From: Mastacembelus armatus
Taxonomy: Eukaryota > Chordata > Actinopteri > Synbranchiformes > Mastacembelidae
Reading direction: 5' to 3'
NCBI RefSeq assembly: GCF_900324485.2
Contig: NC_046638.1
Coordinates: 409,673 to 473,672, forward strand
DNA length: 64,000 nucleotides
How positions within the stretch are numbered: position 1 is the stretch's first letter; every line of letters starts with the position of its first letter. The notes beneath the pieces were generated by a model. The model was not told the DNA's origin and did not search any database. It saw nothing but the letters and a program-made list of their open reading frames with translations. The translations under genes were made by a program, and so were the position numbers. Shown in pieces: positions 1 to 16,786 of this stretch.

Positions 1-66
1 TTTTTTTCGATGTGTGATGACATTTAAAAAAAATCCTAAATTTTATTACATAGAAAAGGCACTTGG

Positions 67-543
67 CAGAGGTGGAAAGAGTACAAAAAAAGTTGTCAGT
101 CAGGGTTAGGAAATAAAACGTCGGTCAGGAAATAAAACATGTCGGTCAGGGACAGGAAATAAAACAAACAAACATACAGCATTAGCAACGTCAGTTCCTA
201 ATGCTAATCGCCATTGACTTTCATTGTCTCCCGTAGGTGGAGTAGGCCCCTACTGACCTATAGAAATAGGACTTTATAACTAGCCCTAACCCTATTCAAT
301 AGTAAGACAACAGTCAAAGCAGCTGAGCCATCATGAAATTAGCGCCACTGTTAAATACACTCCAGAAACACTACAGTGGTTTATGGTTCAGCATTTTTTA
401 TTATTTCTTTTTTACTCAGTAACGGATGTGAGTTGAAATGTACCCAAGTACAATACTTACAGATTTTATAAACTACAAGTACACAGAAAACCTACTGAAT
501 TACAGTAACATGAGTAAATGTAATCCGTTACTTTCCACCCCTG
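67..543. mobile_element. Putative hAT-like MITE
   Basis: The left end reads CAGAGGTGGAAAG and the right end CTTTCCACCCCTG, which form near-perfect inverted terminal repeats. The motif is familiar from abundant non-autonomous hAT-type elements in teleosts. The flanking 8-mers (59-66 and 544-551) match at only about four positions, so a target-site duplication is not clear. The interior holds no gene. It contains three short direct repeats of a unit ending in ggaaataaaac at about 108-165. Confidence 0.5.
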
Positions 544-969
544 ATTGTTGGAACCAATTAGCGTTGGGTATTTAAATGATTAACCAATAATATTTATTGA
601 TTGATTGATTGTTGATTTGTTTCAGCACCACTGACCAACCTGCTGCTTTTCTTTGACTTCCAGGTGTGGAGAGGTACCCTGCTGGCTGGCCAATCAGAGA
701 GCAGGAACCTGACAATGAAACCCATCAAGGAATAAAGAAATCTGTACTTACATAGACTCACCATTAGTGGATGCTGGTGAGCAGAGTCAGGTGACAACAG
801 CAGCCATATCAGCAGCTGATATATGACCCCTGTCGCGACCCTGTTACCGTAGAGACATCACAATCGTTAACACAGAGCCGGTGTACACCGGCAGACCTTG
901 GAGTGGACCTGCAGAGGTCGAGGAGGAGCAACACCAGGCTTTAGAGTCTCCCTGTAGACCTGAATGAAC

Positions 970-1370
970 AGAACATATGAATATATATGATATTATTGGA
1001 TTATAGTTATTGATGATTATTGTGTTGATCACTTTAATGTTGGAGCTGACCTTTACTACCTTATATACTTCTGATTTGAAGTACTTTATATACCGCTGGG
1101 TAGCTGACGTTAACTACCTTATATACTTCTAATTTGAAGTACTTTATATACCGCTGGGTAGCTGACGTTAACTACCTTATATACTTCTAATTTGAAGTAC
1201 TTTATATACCGCTGGGTAGATGACGTTAACTACCTTATATACTTCTAATTTGAAGTACTTTCCATACTGCTGGGTATCTTGGGAATTTCCCCCCAGGGAT
1301 CAATAAAGTTTGATGAGCAGACTGTATTTTGTTGGATCCATCTGATTCTGAAAAGGAACTAAAGTGATCA
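970..1370 (+). repeat. Interspersed repeat with 58-bp minisatellite (copy A)
   Basis: A conserved left arm (about 970-1047, ending near ttggagctgac) is followed by about four 58-bp units and then a conserved right arm containing ccccagggatcaataaag. The same parts recur near 20.35, 26.2, 34.0 and 41.7 kb. No coding capacity is seen. The superfamily is not assigned. Confidence 0.8.
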
Positions 1371-1692
1371 GATGTTTTCATATTTCTGCATATTTTAACT
1401 TTTACTCTGTAAAGGGTCTGAGGTCACAACGAAACCATACTCACCAGAGATGTGGAAGGAACAAGACACCAGTTGAACTGTGCTCTGGCTACAGCAGCTG
1501 GTTCAGAAAGCAAAGTTGTTCCTGTTGTGGCCTTGGAAGCTTTTTTTCTGAACAGTTACGGAAACAGTAAAAGCACAAACAGTAAAGTCCAGGGTCCTTC
1601 TCAGAAACACCACATGGGGGCACTGCAGGTAAACGTTTGTGTTCCAACTTTTCTCCAGCTGATCACAGATCAATAACAGTTTGTATACTACT

Positions 1693-1727
1693 AGAATATA
1701 TCCATTGTATACTAATGGATATATTCT
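1693..1727. repeat. Perfect 14-bp inverted repeat, 7-nt loop
   Basis: Bases 1693-1706 (AGAATATATCCATT) are the exact reverse complement of 1714-1727, separated by GTATACT. It is AT-rich and lies outside any recognised exon. It could be a remnant of a small palindromic element. Confidence 0.75.
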
Positions 1728-1776
1728 GGTTTCCACTCTGACATATGTTATACTGTGAATTAGATTGCTGCTGCCC

Positions 1777-1803
1777 AGGTCAGAGGTCAAAGGTCAGAGG
1801 TGA
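1777..1803 (+). promoter_or_regulatory. Four-fold AGGTCA direct repeat, 1-nt spacing (DR1 array)
   Basis: Half-sites lie at 1777-1782, 1784-1789 and 1791-1796 (all AGGTCA) and 1798-1803 (AGGTGA), with a strict 7-bp period. DR1 is the classical site for PPAR/RXR, HNF4 and COUP-TF nuclear receptors. Whether it is bound is unknown; a chance short tandem repeat is possible. It lies downstream of prr5l. Confidence 0.45.
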
Positions 1804-2076
1804 GGATGGAAAGAGCCCAGTTTTTTAATCCTGTGACATATTTGGGTGTGCCTGGACCAGAAGTAAAGTCCAGTCCTATTTCAGTGTGAACCATGTCAGA
1901 CACATATCTGTTCACATCTGCGTACATGAATGTTGCAGCAACAATGACAGAGCAACTTGCTGGAACAAAGTTGCCCAGGAAGTTGCTCTGTCTGCACCAA
2001 AGCCGCTGCAGAGACAGAGTCCAGCAACCAAGTGACAGCTTTCAATAATACAGAGCTTAAGTTTCATCAATCACCT

Positions 2077-2082
2077 TTATTT
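2077..2082 (-). other. Candidate poly(A) signal of prr5l
   Basis: TTTATT on the plus strand is AATAAA on the minus strand, about 850 bp beyond the prr5l stop codon. It is the first clear hexamer I noticed downstream, so the 3' UTR would be about 0.85 kb. This is tentative. Confidence 0.35.
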
Positions 2083-2931
2083 ACTAAAAAACGACATGTA
2101 CACGACCCAGTCCTCAGGGGGGTGATCCTGGACCAGTACTGCTGAACTTTAAGTCCAAGTCTTTCTGCTCGGGTGGTCTGTCGTTGATCAAATGTTTTAT
2201 AAGTCAGATATGTTCATTAACGTCAGGGCGTCACCTCGGCCTCTGGTTCCTGACATTTCCAGAACGAACAATGGGATCAGGAAGCTGCAGCCCTGATCAT
2301 TGTTCCATCTTTTGGCCTGAGTAAAGGTTTAAATCTCTGTGGAGACAACAGGCACTTGATGTTCTTAAATGATGTTTCTTCTTCCACCACCTCCTGCGGC
2401 CCTGACAGCTGGAAGAGTTGGGTACGGAGGTTCAGGTGTGTGGGTCTGAGGAGCTGCTTCAGCCGAGGATTCGTTTGGGTTTGCAGGACTTTGCAGGTGT
2501 GGCAACGGTTTTCCAACCCAACCCTGCAGTCCTGTGATCCTGCATCAGGTCCTGGTGTGTCACCACTCGATGTTGACACTGAAGAGACAAGATGCACTTT
2601 TACAGAGAACTGTAGACAACCGTCAGGACCACTCTGACACTGTGGTACAAAACCGTGTCAGACTGAGCCAGTTTGTTAGAAGCCATCCGCTGTCCGACTC
2701 CTGGAAAAGTGAAAACCAGCCCAACTTGTTTCGTCTGTTCCTTCTGCCTTCTGTCCTGTCTTTTCTGCCCATGTCTGATTTCTCGGTTCTGTTTTCTTTC
2801 CTAAAGGTTATTTCTTTTTTTGTTCTATTATTTTTCAATCACGTTTTCATTTATCATCTTTTGTTTGATTGTTTTTCTCCTGTTCAGTTTTGTTTGCCCT
2901 TTCGTAGTTTTACCTCTGGTATCGTCTCTGA

Positions 2932-9682
<6,751 letters not shown>

Positions 9683-12600
9683 GCACGCTGGATGCTGCGG
9701 AGAGAGGAAACAGGTGGTGTTAAGACTGAACACTGTTTGCATTTCTGATTCTCATGTGTCGGATAATTTGAAGGAACAAAATGTTGATCACAGCTTATAA
9801 TGAGACAGCTTCTTTTCTCCAGCTCCACCTGCTGGATCTTAGTCCAGAGTTCTCTCACTTTGAGCTCTGGCTTTGGTCTCCACCACCTCCTGAAGGAAAT
9901 CTCTGGCTCTTTAGCTGCTAAATGCTCCACTATGTTCAGCAGCTCATCTCTGACTGTGTCTGTCTGATGTCTGCTGCTGAGCAGGTGGAGGACATATATG
10001 AATCATATGCACTGAAACTGGTTCATGGGGATGTCAGTATTTGGTAACAAGCCGACGTACTGGGCACATTAAAATGTCGACCCCATGGAGGTGCTGGATG
10101 AAAAGTCAGGATCATCACAGTACAATTCTTTTAAAATAATAACGGATAAGGAAAACAGCTACGCATTGAGTTATGCACAAAGCAAAAACAGCAATCAACA
10201 GGAGTGGAAACATTACATGTGGCTGAAACAACAGACAGTGGACTTTAGAAGGATTTTAAAGTAGAATTTCAACCATCAGGTGCTGCTGCTGTTTATACAC
10301 AGGTAACTCTCAGCAGGCAGATAAACAGACAAACAGAGAAACAGACAGACAATGAGAAGCTCGGTGCAGGTTTAACTTCCTGTTGACAGCAGGCGGAGCA
10401 GCAGCAGCGCCTGATTCATTTAGAAACGCAGAAACAAACCACAGCTTCCTGTACAGCAGCGCTGGTCTGAGGCCAGCCTGTTTGTTTACAGCACAGAGGT
10501 CTCACTCTGCCCCGCTTTCCAGAAACCGCACACACAGACGCCAGGCCCTCTGTTCTCGGCTCGAACTCTGCACAAGGTTACAGCTTCTCGCTGACTGTCA
10601 AACATGTCACTTCAGTCTGGAGTCAGCTGACACTCAAATCCTATTTAGCTAAAGGTGCCTGAGTATTACCACCAAAATGTACTTCATGTATCGAAGTAGA
10701 AGTACTCATTGTGCAGAAAACTGGTCCCTGTTATATCTGATGTTTCTGGATGAACATTCCTGCTGCATTAATGTACATGTTGAACTTTACTGCAGTAGTT
10801 GTTTAAGACTAGACCAGTTTGAAGTACTTTCTACACTGGAGAACTTCATCTGCAGCAGAACATCATATTCGACAAGATCTGATGTGTTGGAAGTTTTACA
10901 GGGAGGGGATGAAAAACTGTCATTTGAAAAGTGAAGCTAGAGGTTTTGGTCTCTGCAGGAAACTTACTGTTGTTATTGCAGTGAAGTTAAATCCAGCCAC
11001 ACAATTTCACCATCGCTCTCCACCCATGGGTTACAGCTTCACACCTTCAGTAGGCTCCGGCCACAAACTCGCACATCAGAGCAGAAACGTTTGTACAGCT
11101 GCAGAGGAGGAGACGCCTCCCTGAGAAAGAACATTCAGTGTGATGTTTTAGTCAGAGCTCTGTATGTGGTTTTGTCCCTCGACCGGTTGCATTAGCGATA
11201 CATGTGCGCAGAAGGAAACAGTTGTGATTCATTGATTTGGTTGTCTTCCTTCTGCAAGAGTGTCGGCACGAGCCTTCTCACCTCCTGTTCTTATGTGGCT
11301 CAGCCTTCAGCTGCACTGAGTCTGATTTCTGTGCACTATGCCCAGGTGGCTGATGGGATCTCAGAGTGTCTCTTGCTGTGCTGTGTCCTTTGACCACAGC
11401 CAATGGGAGGCTCCGTGCTGAGCATCAACACAAACACGCTATTGTTTATTTGGCTGCGTCCTGCCAAAACCAGAGCAGGTCGATAAAGACAGGCTGCCTG
11501 TGGCCTGGACTCTCCCTCAGCTGCAGCGGTTCCTGGATCAAACTCATTCAGAGCCGTTTATCTGTTGGAACCCGAATCCAGGAGGATTCTGTATCTTCCA
11601 ATATCTAATTTTTTAAGAAAGGCACTGTGTACCACACATTTACATATTTTAAGTCAGAGACCTGCCTCAGATGTTCGGGGACTTTCCAGAAAGTTTATGG
11701 AAAACAAACCAACATTTTAAACAACATTACTCACATACTTGGTTACACATCACACCTGGTGCTGCAGCCTTAAGCCTGGCAGCATTTAGGTTTACACCTG
11801 TGGGCAGGTGATGGGAAACGAGACAATATATTTCGACATCTGAAATCAGAGAAATGAAAGTGAACTTTTTTACTCAATCAGAACAACTGAATCTACATTA
11901 CAGCCCAGCCCAGCCGTCAGTAGTAACGTTCCTGTGACAGCGCAGTAAATGTGAACAGCATCTTATTCAGACATGACATGACGGGCTGCTCGTGTCACGG
12001 TAACCACTGTCAGACCCTGTGTGGTCATGAAGATGCTCAGAAAAGCAGGTGGTTGATCATAGGAGGGTGACACCAAATCTGACGTGTGTGTGTGTGTGTC
12101 AGACGATGCCACACAGTGCAGGTCGCACATGGGAATGAGAGCATGTGTGCACAAAGCAGCACACAGCACTCACATGATCGGGTGGGATTAACACACACGC
12201 ACACGCACGCACGCACGCACACACACACCTCTCAGCTTTCATCCAAAGAGTGTATACGTTTGAGAAGATGATTCACTCAGGAAGAAAAACAACTGTTTCA
12301 CCTTCTGCTCTGTAAAAGTGGGCGTTTGGCGTCACCACACATGTAACCGTCACCATGACAACCCATCTGGTACACACCAAAACCCGTCATCACAAAAAGG
12401 TCAACACCCCCCACCAACACCACCACCTTCCTTCAGATCCTCCCCCACTTCACATCCCATCAGTGTGTGATGTGGAGCTCAGTCCAGCGTCATCTCCATG
12501 TCACTGAAAACATTTTTGTAAAGTGCATCTCATCACCTGCACGTCACCTTAATGTGAAAGTCCTGACAGCAACCTGACCGACCCGGGGATGGGTTACCTG

Positions 12601-12978
12601 CGAAATGTCCCAGAAACGTACGCAAAACTATCAGCAGGAGCCAACAGGACAAAAAAAAAAAAAAAAAAAAAGAGGGAAACGTCTTCAAAGGGACACACAG
12701 AAAGGTGCAAAACAACCACAAGATGATGGGAAATATCCACAAACACACACTAATCAAACCCAGACTCATGGTCCCCAGAGGACGACTCCTACAGACTCTG
12801 GCAAAGCTTTGACTGTTAAAGTTTACAGCAGTGACAATCATAATCAAACTGTGTATTTCATCCATGGTCGTTTTAGCGTCTCCCTCCTCTGCACATGTCG
12901 CCTGTCGTCATCATTCAGTGTGGGAAACACCAACATGGAGGGGGGGGGGCAGTGGAGAGACCAGGACGCTTCACATGT

Positions 12979-13110
12979 GTTGGACATTTATGGAGAAGCT
13001 CCTGATGGAGCCAAACTGGAAGGAACATATGGGAACCCAGCAGCTTTGGAGGAAACCGAGCACAAATGATGTTGTTGTTCTTCACATGTCAGTTCAGTCT
13101 GTGCATGGGG
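12979..13110. repeat. Low-copy interspersed repeat (copy 1)
   Basis: The segment starting gttggacatttatggagaag and ending near cagtctgtgcatg is about 85-90% similar over its alignable parts to 48912-48985 in an fcsk intron. The family is not recognised. Confidence 0.5.
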
Positions 13111-14274
13111 GCAGTTTAGGAGCTCAGGGGGTTCACACCTGGTCCATGTCCCTGACATCAAACAGCAGGTCTGATGGGAACAGCAGGAACCTCCGGGATG
13201 TGGACTCAGCCTGAAACACTCACACTTCTTCCCCCTCGTCCACAAACAAACAGAAGAACGTTCTTAGTGAAAACCAGACAGACAATCCAGGAACATCTCA
13301 ATGCCTCTGGTCTGTGAAACTGAAAACTGGGACAGAACCAAGCCCAGTCAGACAGAGTTTAGTTCCCAGCACTTAGGGGAACAAAAGGCTCAGCTTAAAA
13401 CGGCTCCAAACATTCTGAGATAAAGTGGAGACAGTGATGACAACAGCGTGTGTTAGCATGTGGGCTAATCCCCAACAGAAACCCCCCGTCATGGGAAAGG
13501 ACTCAGACACACTAATGCAATTACAGAGGGAGGCAGGCTGCTGCAAATTCATACCAGGGACTTTTCTCTTGTGGTTCTGAGTCAGAAACAAACATCACTG
13601 CATCAGTCATTTCAGATGCTGCTGAGCCGATCAAGCTGATCAATCAGCGATATGACACCACCTCATTCTCAGACCAGCTCATCTACAGGCAAACTGCTCA
13701 AGAATCCACAGTTACTGATTTGATGTCACAGAAAAACCAGCACATTTCAGGCCAACATGCCCACAGACAAACTGAAGGGCTGCTGATGAATCTGCTACGG
13801 ACTCAACTGAACTGGATTAAACGGAGGATTAAACCAGGCTGCACAGCAGAACCAGTGAAACATCAGCCTGAGCTCCATGAAATCCCCTCACACATTCAGC
13901 CATTTCCCACAATGCCTCATTCTCATTTCTCTGAGGTCAGAGTAAATTGTTATATGGGTTCAGGACAGATCCAAGGTTTTCCCGTCCAGAGACTGAGACT
14001 CCAGACTGTCCCGTCGCTGCTTTGGGGCTCGTTCCTGCAATAATTCCTCTTTGGACCTGCATCATGAGGACTTTGGTCTTTCTGACTCACCCAAAGCCTG
14101 AGAGGAGAATACGTGAAGTTGTGGTCTCTGCATGTGGTTCCTGACTGCAAACCGTTGGGTCAGTCCGACTGCAGACCAGCCACAGACCCAACTGACACAT
14201 AGGTCTGTCTGTAGGACCTACATCTACCTGCATGTGCAAACACCTGGAGGGCCGTCTAAAAAGCCTAGAGTCCT

Positions 14275-14319
14275 AAACCTGAGGATAGCTCTCCTACCTG
14301 GAGATCTATCCTCAGGTTT
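14275..14319. repeat. Strong hairpin in prr5l intron 1
   Basis: AAACCTGAGGATAG (14275-14288) is the exact reverse complement of 14306-14319. Past one mismatch the inner bases TCTCC/GGAGA also pair, giving about 19 bp around a 5-nt loop. It resembles a short precursor hairpin or a palindromic element remnant. No function is claimed. Confidence 0.7.
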
Positions 14320-14644
14320 GATACTACCAGTCAGTCTCTATACGGTCTCGGTGCTACCTGTCCTGTTCCTCACCTGTCTCCATGCTACCTGTTGGTCTCT
14401 GCACAGACTCTACTTGTTTATCAACCATAAACCATCATTAAGGACCGTGCGGGTCTATATCCAGACTGTCTGTTTACCGGGGCCCCGCTATGGTCCTAAC
14501 GGGACCTTGTGTTACTTTCCGGGACTCTCCGTTAACAGTCTGCAGGTGTGAGACGCTGCGTGTCTGCAGCGGGAACAGGTGAGGAATTTCACGTGCGCTC
14601 GTGCTGTTCAGCAGTTTTCACATCGAGTATCGGCGGGAACTCAC

Positions 14645-14880
14645 CTGTGTGACCGGGCTTCTGTCGTGCAGGTGAATAATCGTCCGGTCCTGACCGCATC
14701 AGCCGCGGCGCTACCGGCGGACACGTCGCTTCATTCTCGGCGGAAAAAGCTGCGCAAAGTCCAGCGGACGGTTTGTTCTGTGCGCAGTGAGAGCGACTTC
14801 CTCCGCACAAGTCAGACCGAGAAAGTCTCCTCGGGTTTTACTGGAACCGAACTCAGCTAACAAGCTAACACGGCTAACGG
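14645..14880 (-). promoter_or_regulatory. prr5l: Likely prr5l 5' non-coding exon in a CpG-rich promoter
   Basis: The plus strand here is rich in CpG, unlike its surroundings. On the minus strand a strong donor CACACAG|GTGAGT lies at 14645/14644, and the first prr5l coding exon has an in-frame-independent acceptor at 9694, so splicing from this exon to the ATG exon is the simplest model. The upstream limit of the exon is a guess. There is no TATA box that I can see. Confidence 0.5.
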
Positions 14881-16360
14881 CCCGCACTTCCGGCTGCTCC
14901 CTTCAAAGTAAAAGGCAGCGCCATATACTGTTTCAACAGCGGACAAATATATACTCACTGTACATTTACTCCTACAACCTGCTGAAAAAAGCTCTAAGTA
15001 GTATAGTCGTGGTGCAGGCTGCTTGTCAGTACTGCGTCTGTGGTGAAGTACCTGAGCAGAGTTTCTTATACATCACCTGTCAAAAAAGCGAACAACTGCC
15101 CAGGTACACTCCGTTTCCGTCTCATATTGTCATCAATATAAATCCCTTTCAGTGCATGGCCCGTTTCTTTCTATGAACACACACTTTCCACCTCCACTGG
15201 ATTCAAGTACAGAGGGTGTGGTTGCAGGAACATCCTTGGTTCCAGTGGGACAGAGGAAGTTGGGCTACAGCCCAGAATTATTTCCCTAATTAAACATTAA
15301 AGGCCCATTTTACTTTTCCCAGAAGTTCAGCACCAGAATTGTTCATCTCCTGAACAAATGCTCAGATTGGAGAAGCTGGAACACAGGTTTTCTAAATTAC
15401 TGCCTAAAAACGTAATATCCTGTATATACAGCAATATAGCTGCCGATTAATTGTTGTAACTGGCCTATAATAAAATGTCCTGTGTGACCTCAGAGTCATT
15501 CGTACAGACACACCAGTCATTAAATGGTTCCACTGCTGTTTGTGCTTTTATTGTGACGGGTACTGGGCCAGCGTCCGGCGCGGCTCTGCCGTGAACTTGA
15601 CCAGAGTCCAGGCTCTGAGAAAGTCTAGAAACAGTTTGTGAGCTGGTGGAGAGAAGACTGAACCTGAGAAAGTCTCATCATTCGTCAGTGCCAGGCCACA
15701 CTGCTCTACTCTCACATGTTTGAGCTGGTCTCGTGGCTGAAAGTGGGTCTGCCACTTCCCTGGTTTATGATCTCACTTATTATTTATTCACAGTGAGTTC
15801 AGGAAGTGCTCAGCGCACTTCACTTCACTGTTTCCCCATCAGACTCTAAGCAATGGCAAAGAGCAAACATGTTGTTGGTAAATACATTAAGAATCCAAAC
15901 CATCAGATTCTCGTGTTTTCACGCTCAGTGTTTGGACACATCGTTTAAATATCATGGAATCAGCTGAATCTGGAAAGACTGGTTGTTATTTTTCCTCTGA
16001 GCTCTGCTCATCTGTCAGTCGAATGTTTTACATCACTTCTATCCTCAGATGAGTCTTTAGTTTCACTCCTGTTTTACAGCAGTGAGACTAAATGTCACTT
16101 ACAGATAACCACACTGATGCTCTTATCACACACTGATCAGAGGCTGTGCTGTGTGAATCTGTGAGCTGACAGCACAGACCAGGAGAAGAAGTAGTTCCTG
16201 TCATTTCTACTGAAGTAGAAGTAAAACTTCGTTCTGGCTGTAGTCATTTTTACCTTTCAGTCCTGGAAAAGCTGTGATTGCAGTGTGTAAGCAGCAGTCT
16301 GGCTTGGCTGTATACGCTGAAGAAGAAAACCACAGTCACTTCTCAGAAACTCAAAGCTGC
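14881..16360. other. Intergenic, prr5l 5' end to glutaminase-like 3' end
   Basis: No exon, RNA gene or long repeat is recognised. It contains scattered AT-rich stretches and short motifs such as agtagaagtaaaac that recall the interspersed repeats elsewhere in the window. Confidence 0.5.
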
Positions 16361-16366
16361 TTTATT
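16361..16366 (-). other. Candidate poly(A) signal of the glutaminase-like gene
   Basis: TTTATT on the plus strand gives AATAAA on the minus strand about 420 bp beyond the stop codon at 16787-16789. Confidence 0.5.
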
Positions 16367-16764
16367 AAAAACCACAGCGGCCAAAAGACGCGGACAGAAT
16401 ATTAATGGTTCATTCAGTGCTTGTGTCCAGCTGGGAGTCAGCGTGTGGACACAGTGTGGGCCCCTATCACCCAGAGCTGCTTTCAGTCCAACAGCGTGCA
16501 CTCGTTTCTTTGTTTAAATCAACCACATCAAACCCGGAACATGGGCGGACTGTTCTGGGTTGTTATGTTTTTCTGGATCAGGGATAATGATTGATTACCA
16601 GTTAATCTGCTGATTCTTCACATGATGACCTGATGAATCAGTGGGTAAATAAAACTGATGAAATCAGCCATCGCAGCATCGACCGTGGACTTATGGATCA
16701 ATGGACCTGTTGCTGCTCTTTCCTGGAAACTCTGCCCGTGTTGCAGAACCGGCAGGTGCTGCAT

Positions 16765-16784
16765 AGGTCAGAGGTCAGAGGTCG
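16765..16784 (+). promoter_or_regulatory. Triple DR1-type half-site repeat
   Basis: AGGTCA at 16765-16770 and 16772-16777 and AGGTCG at 16779-16784 repeat at 7-bp spacing. The array begins just 2 bp past the stop codon of the glutaminase-like gene, in its 3' UTR on the opposite strand. This is the nuclear-receptor DR1 layout; function is unproven. Confidence 0.4.
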
Positions 16785-16786
16785 GG

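Larger units (their letters stand above)
544..2076. other. Gene-poor flank downstream of prr5l
   Basis: I recognise no coding exon here. The stretch holds a repeat element with a 58-bp minisatellite (970-1370), a perfect hairpin (1693-1727) and a four-fold DR1 array (1777-1803), each listed separately. The short open frames show no family resemblance. Confidence 0.5.
9695..14644 (-). other. prr5l intron 1 (inferred)
   Basis: About 5 kb lies between the first coding exon and the inferred 5' exon. No coding exon is recognised. It contains a fragment of the 58-bp-minisatellite repeat family (about 10672-10720), short CA runs (about 12190-12230), an A-run near 12652, a low-copy repeat (12979-13110) and a strong hairpin (14275-14319). 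Open frames of 100-154 codons here resemble no family known to me. Confidence 0.5.

Noticed and set aside
12605-13069. 154-codon open frame with poly-lysine
   Set aside because: It spans an A-run and repeat sequence in an intron, with no homology I recognise and no splice support.
14132-14551. 139-codon plus-strand open frame
   Set aside because: It includes the hairpin and lies in an inferred intron on the opposite strand; low complexity and no family match.
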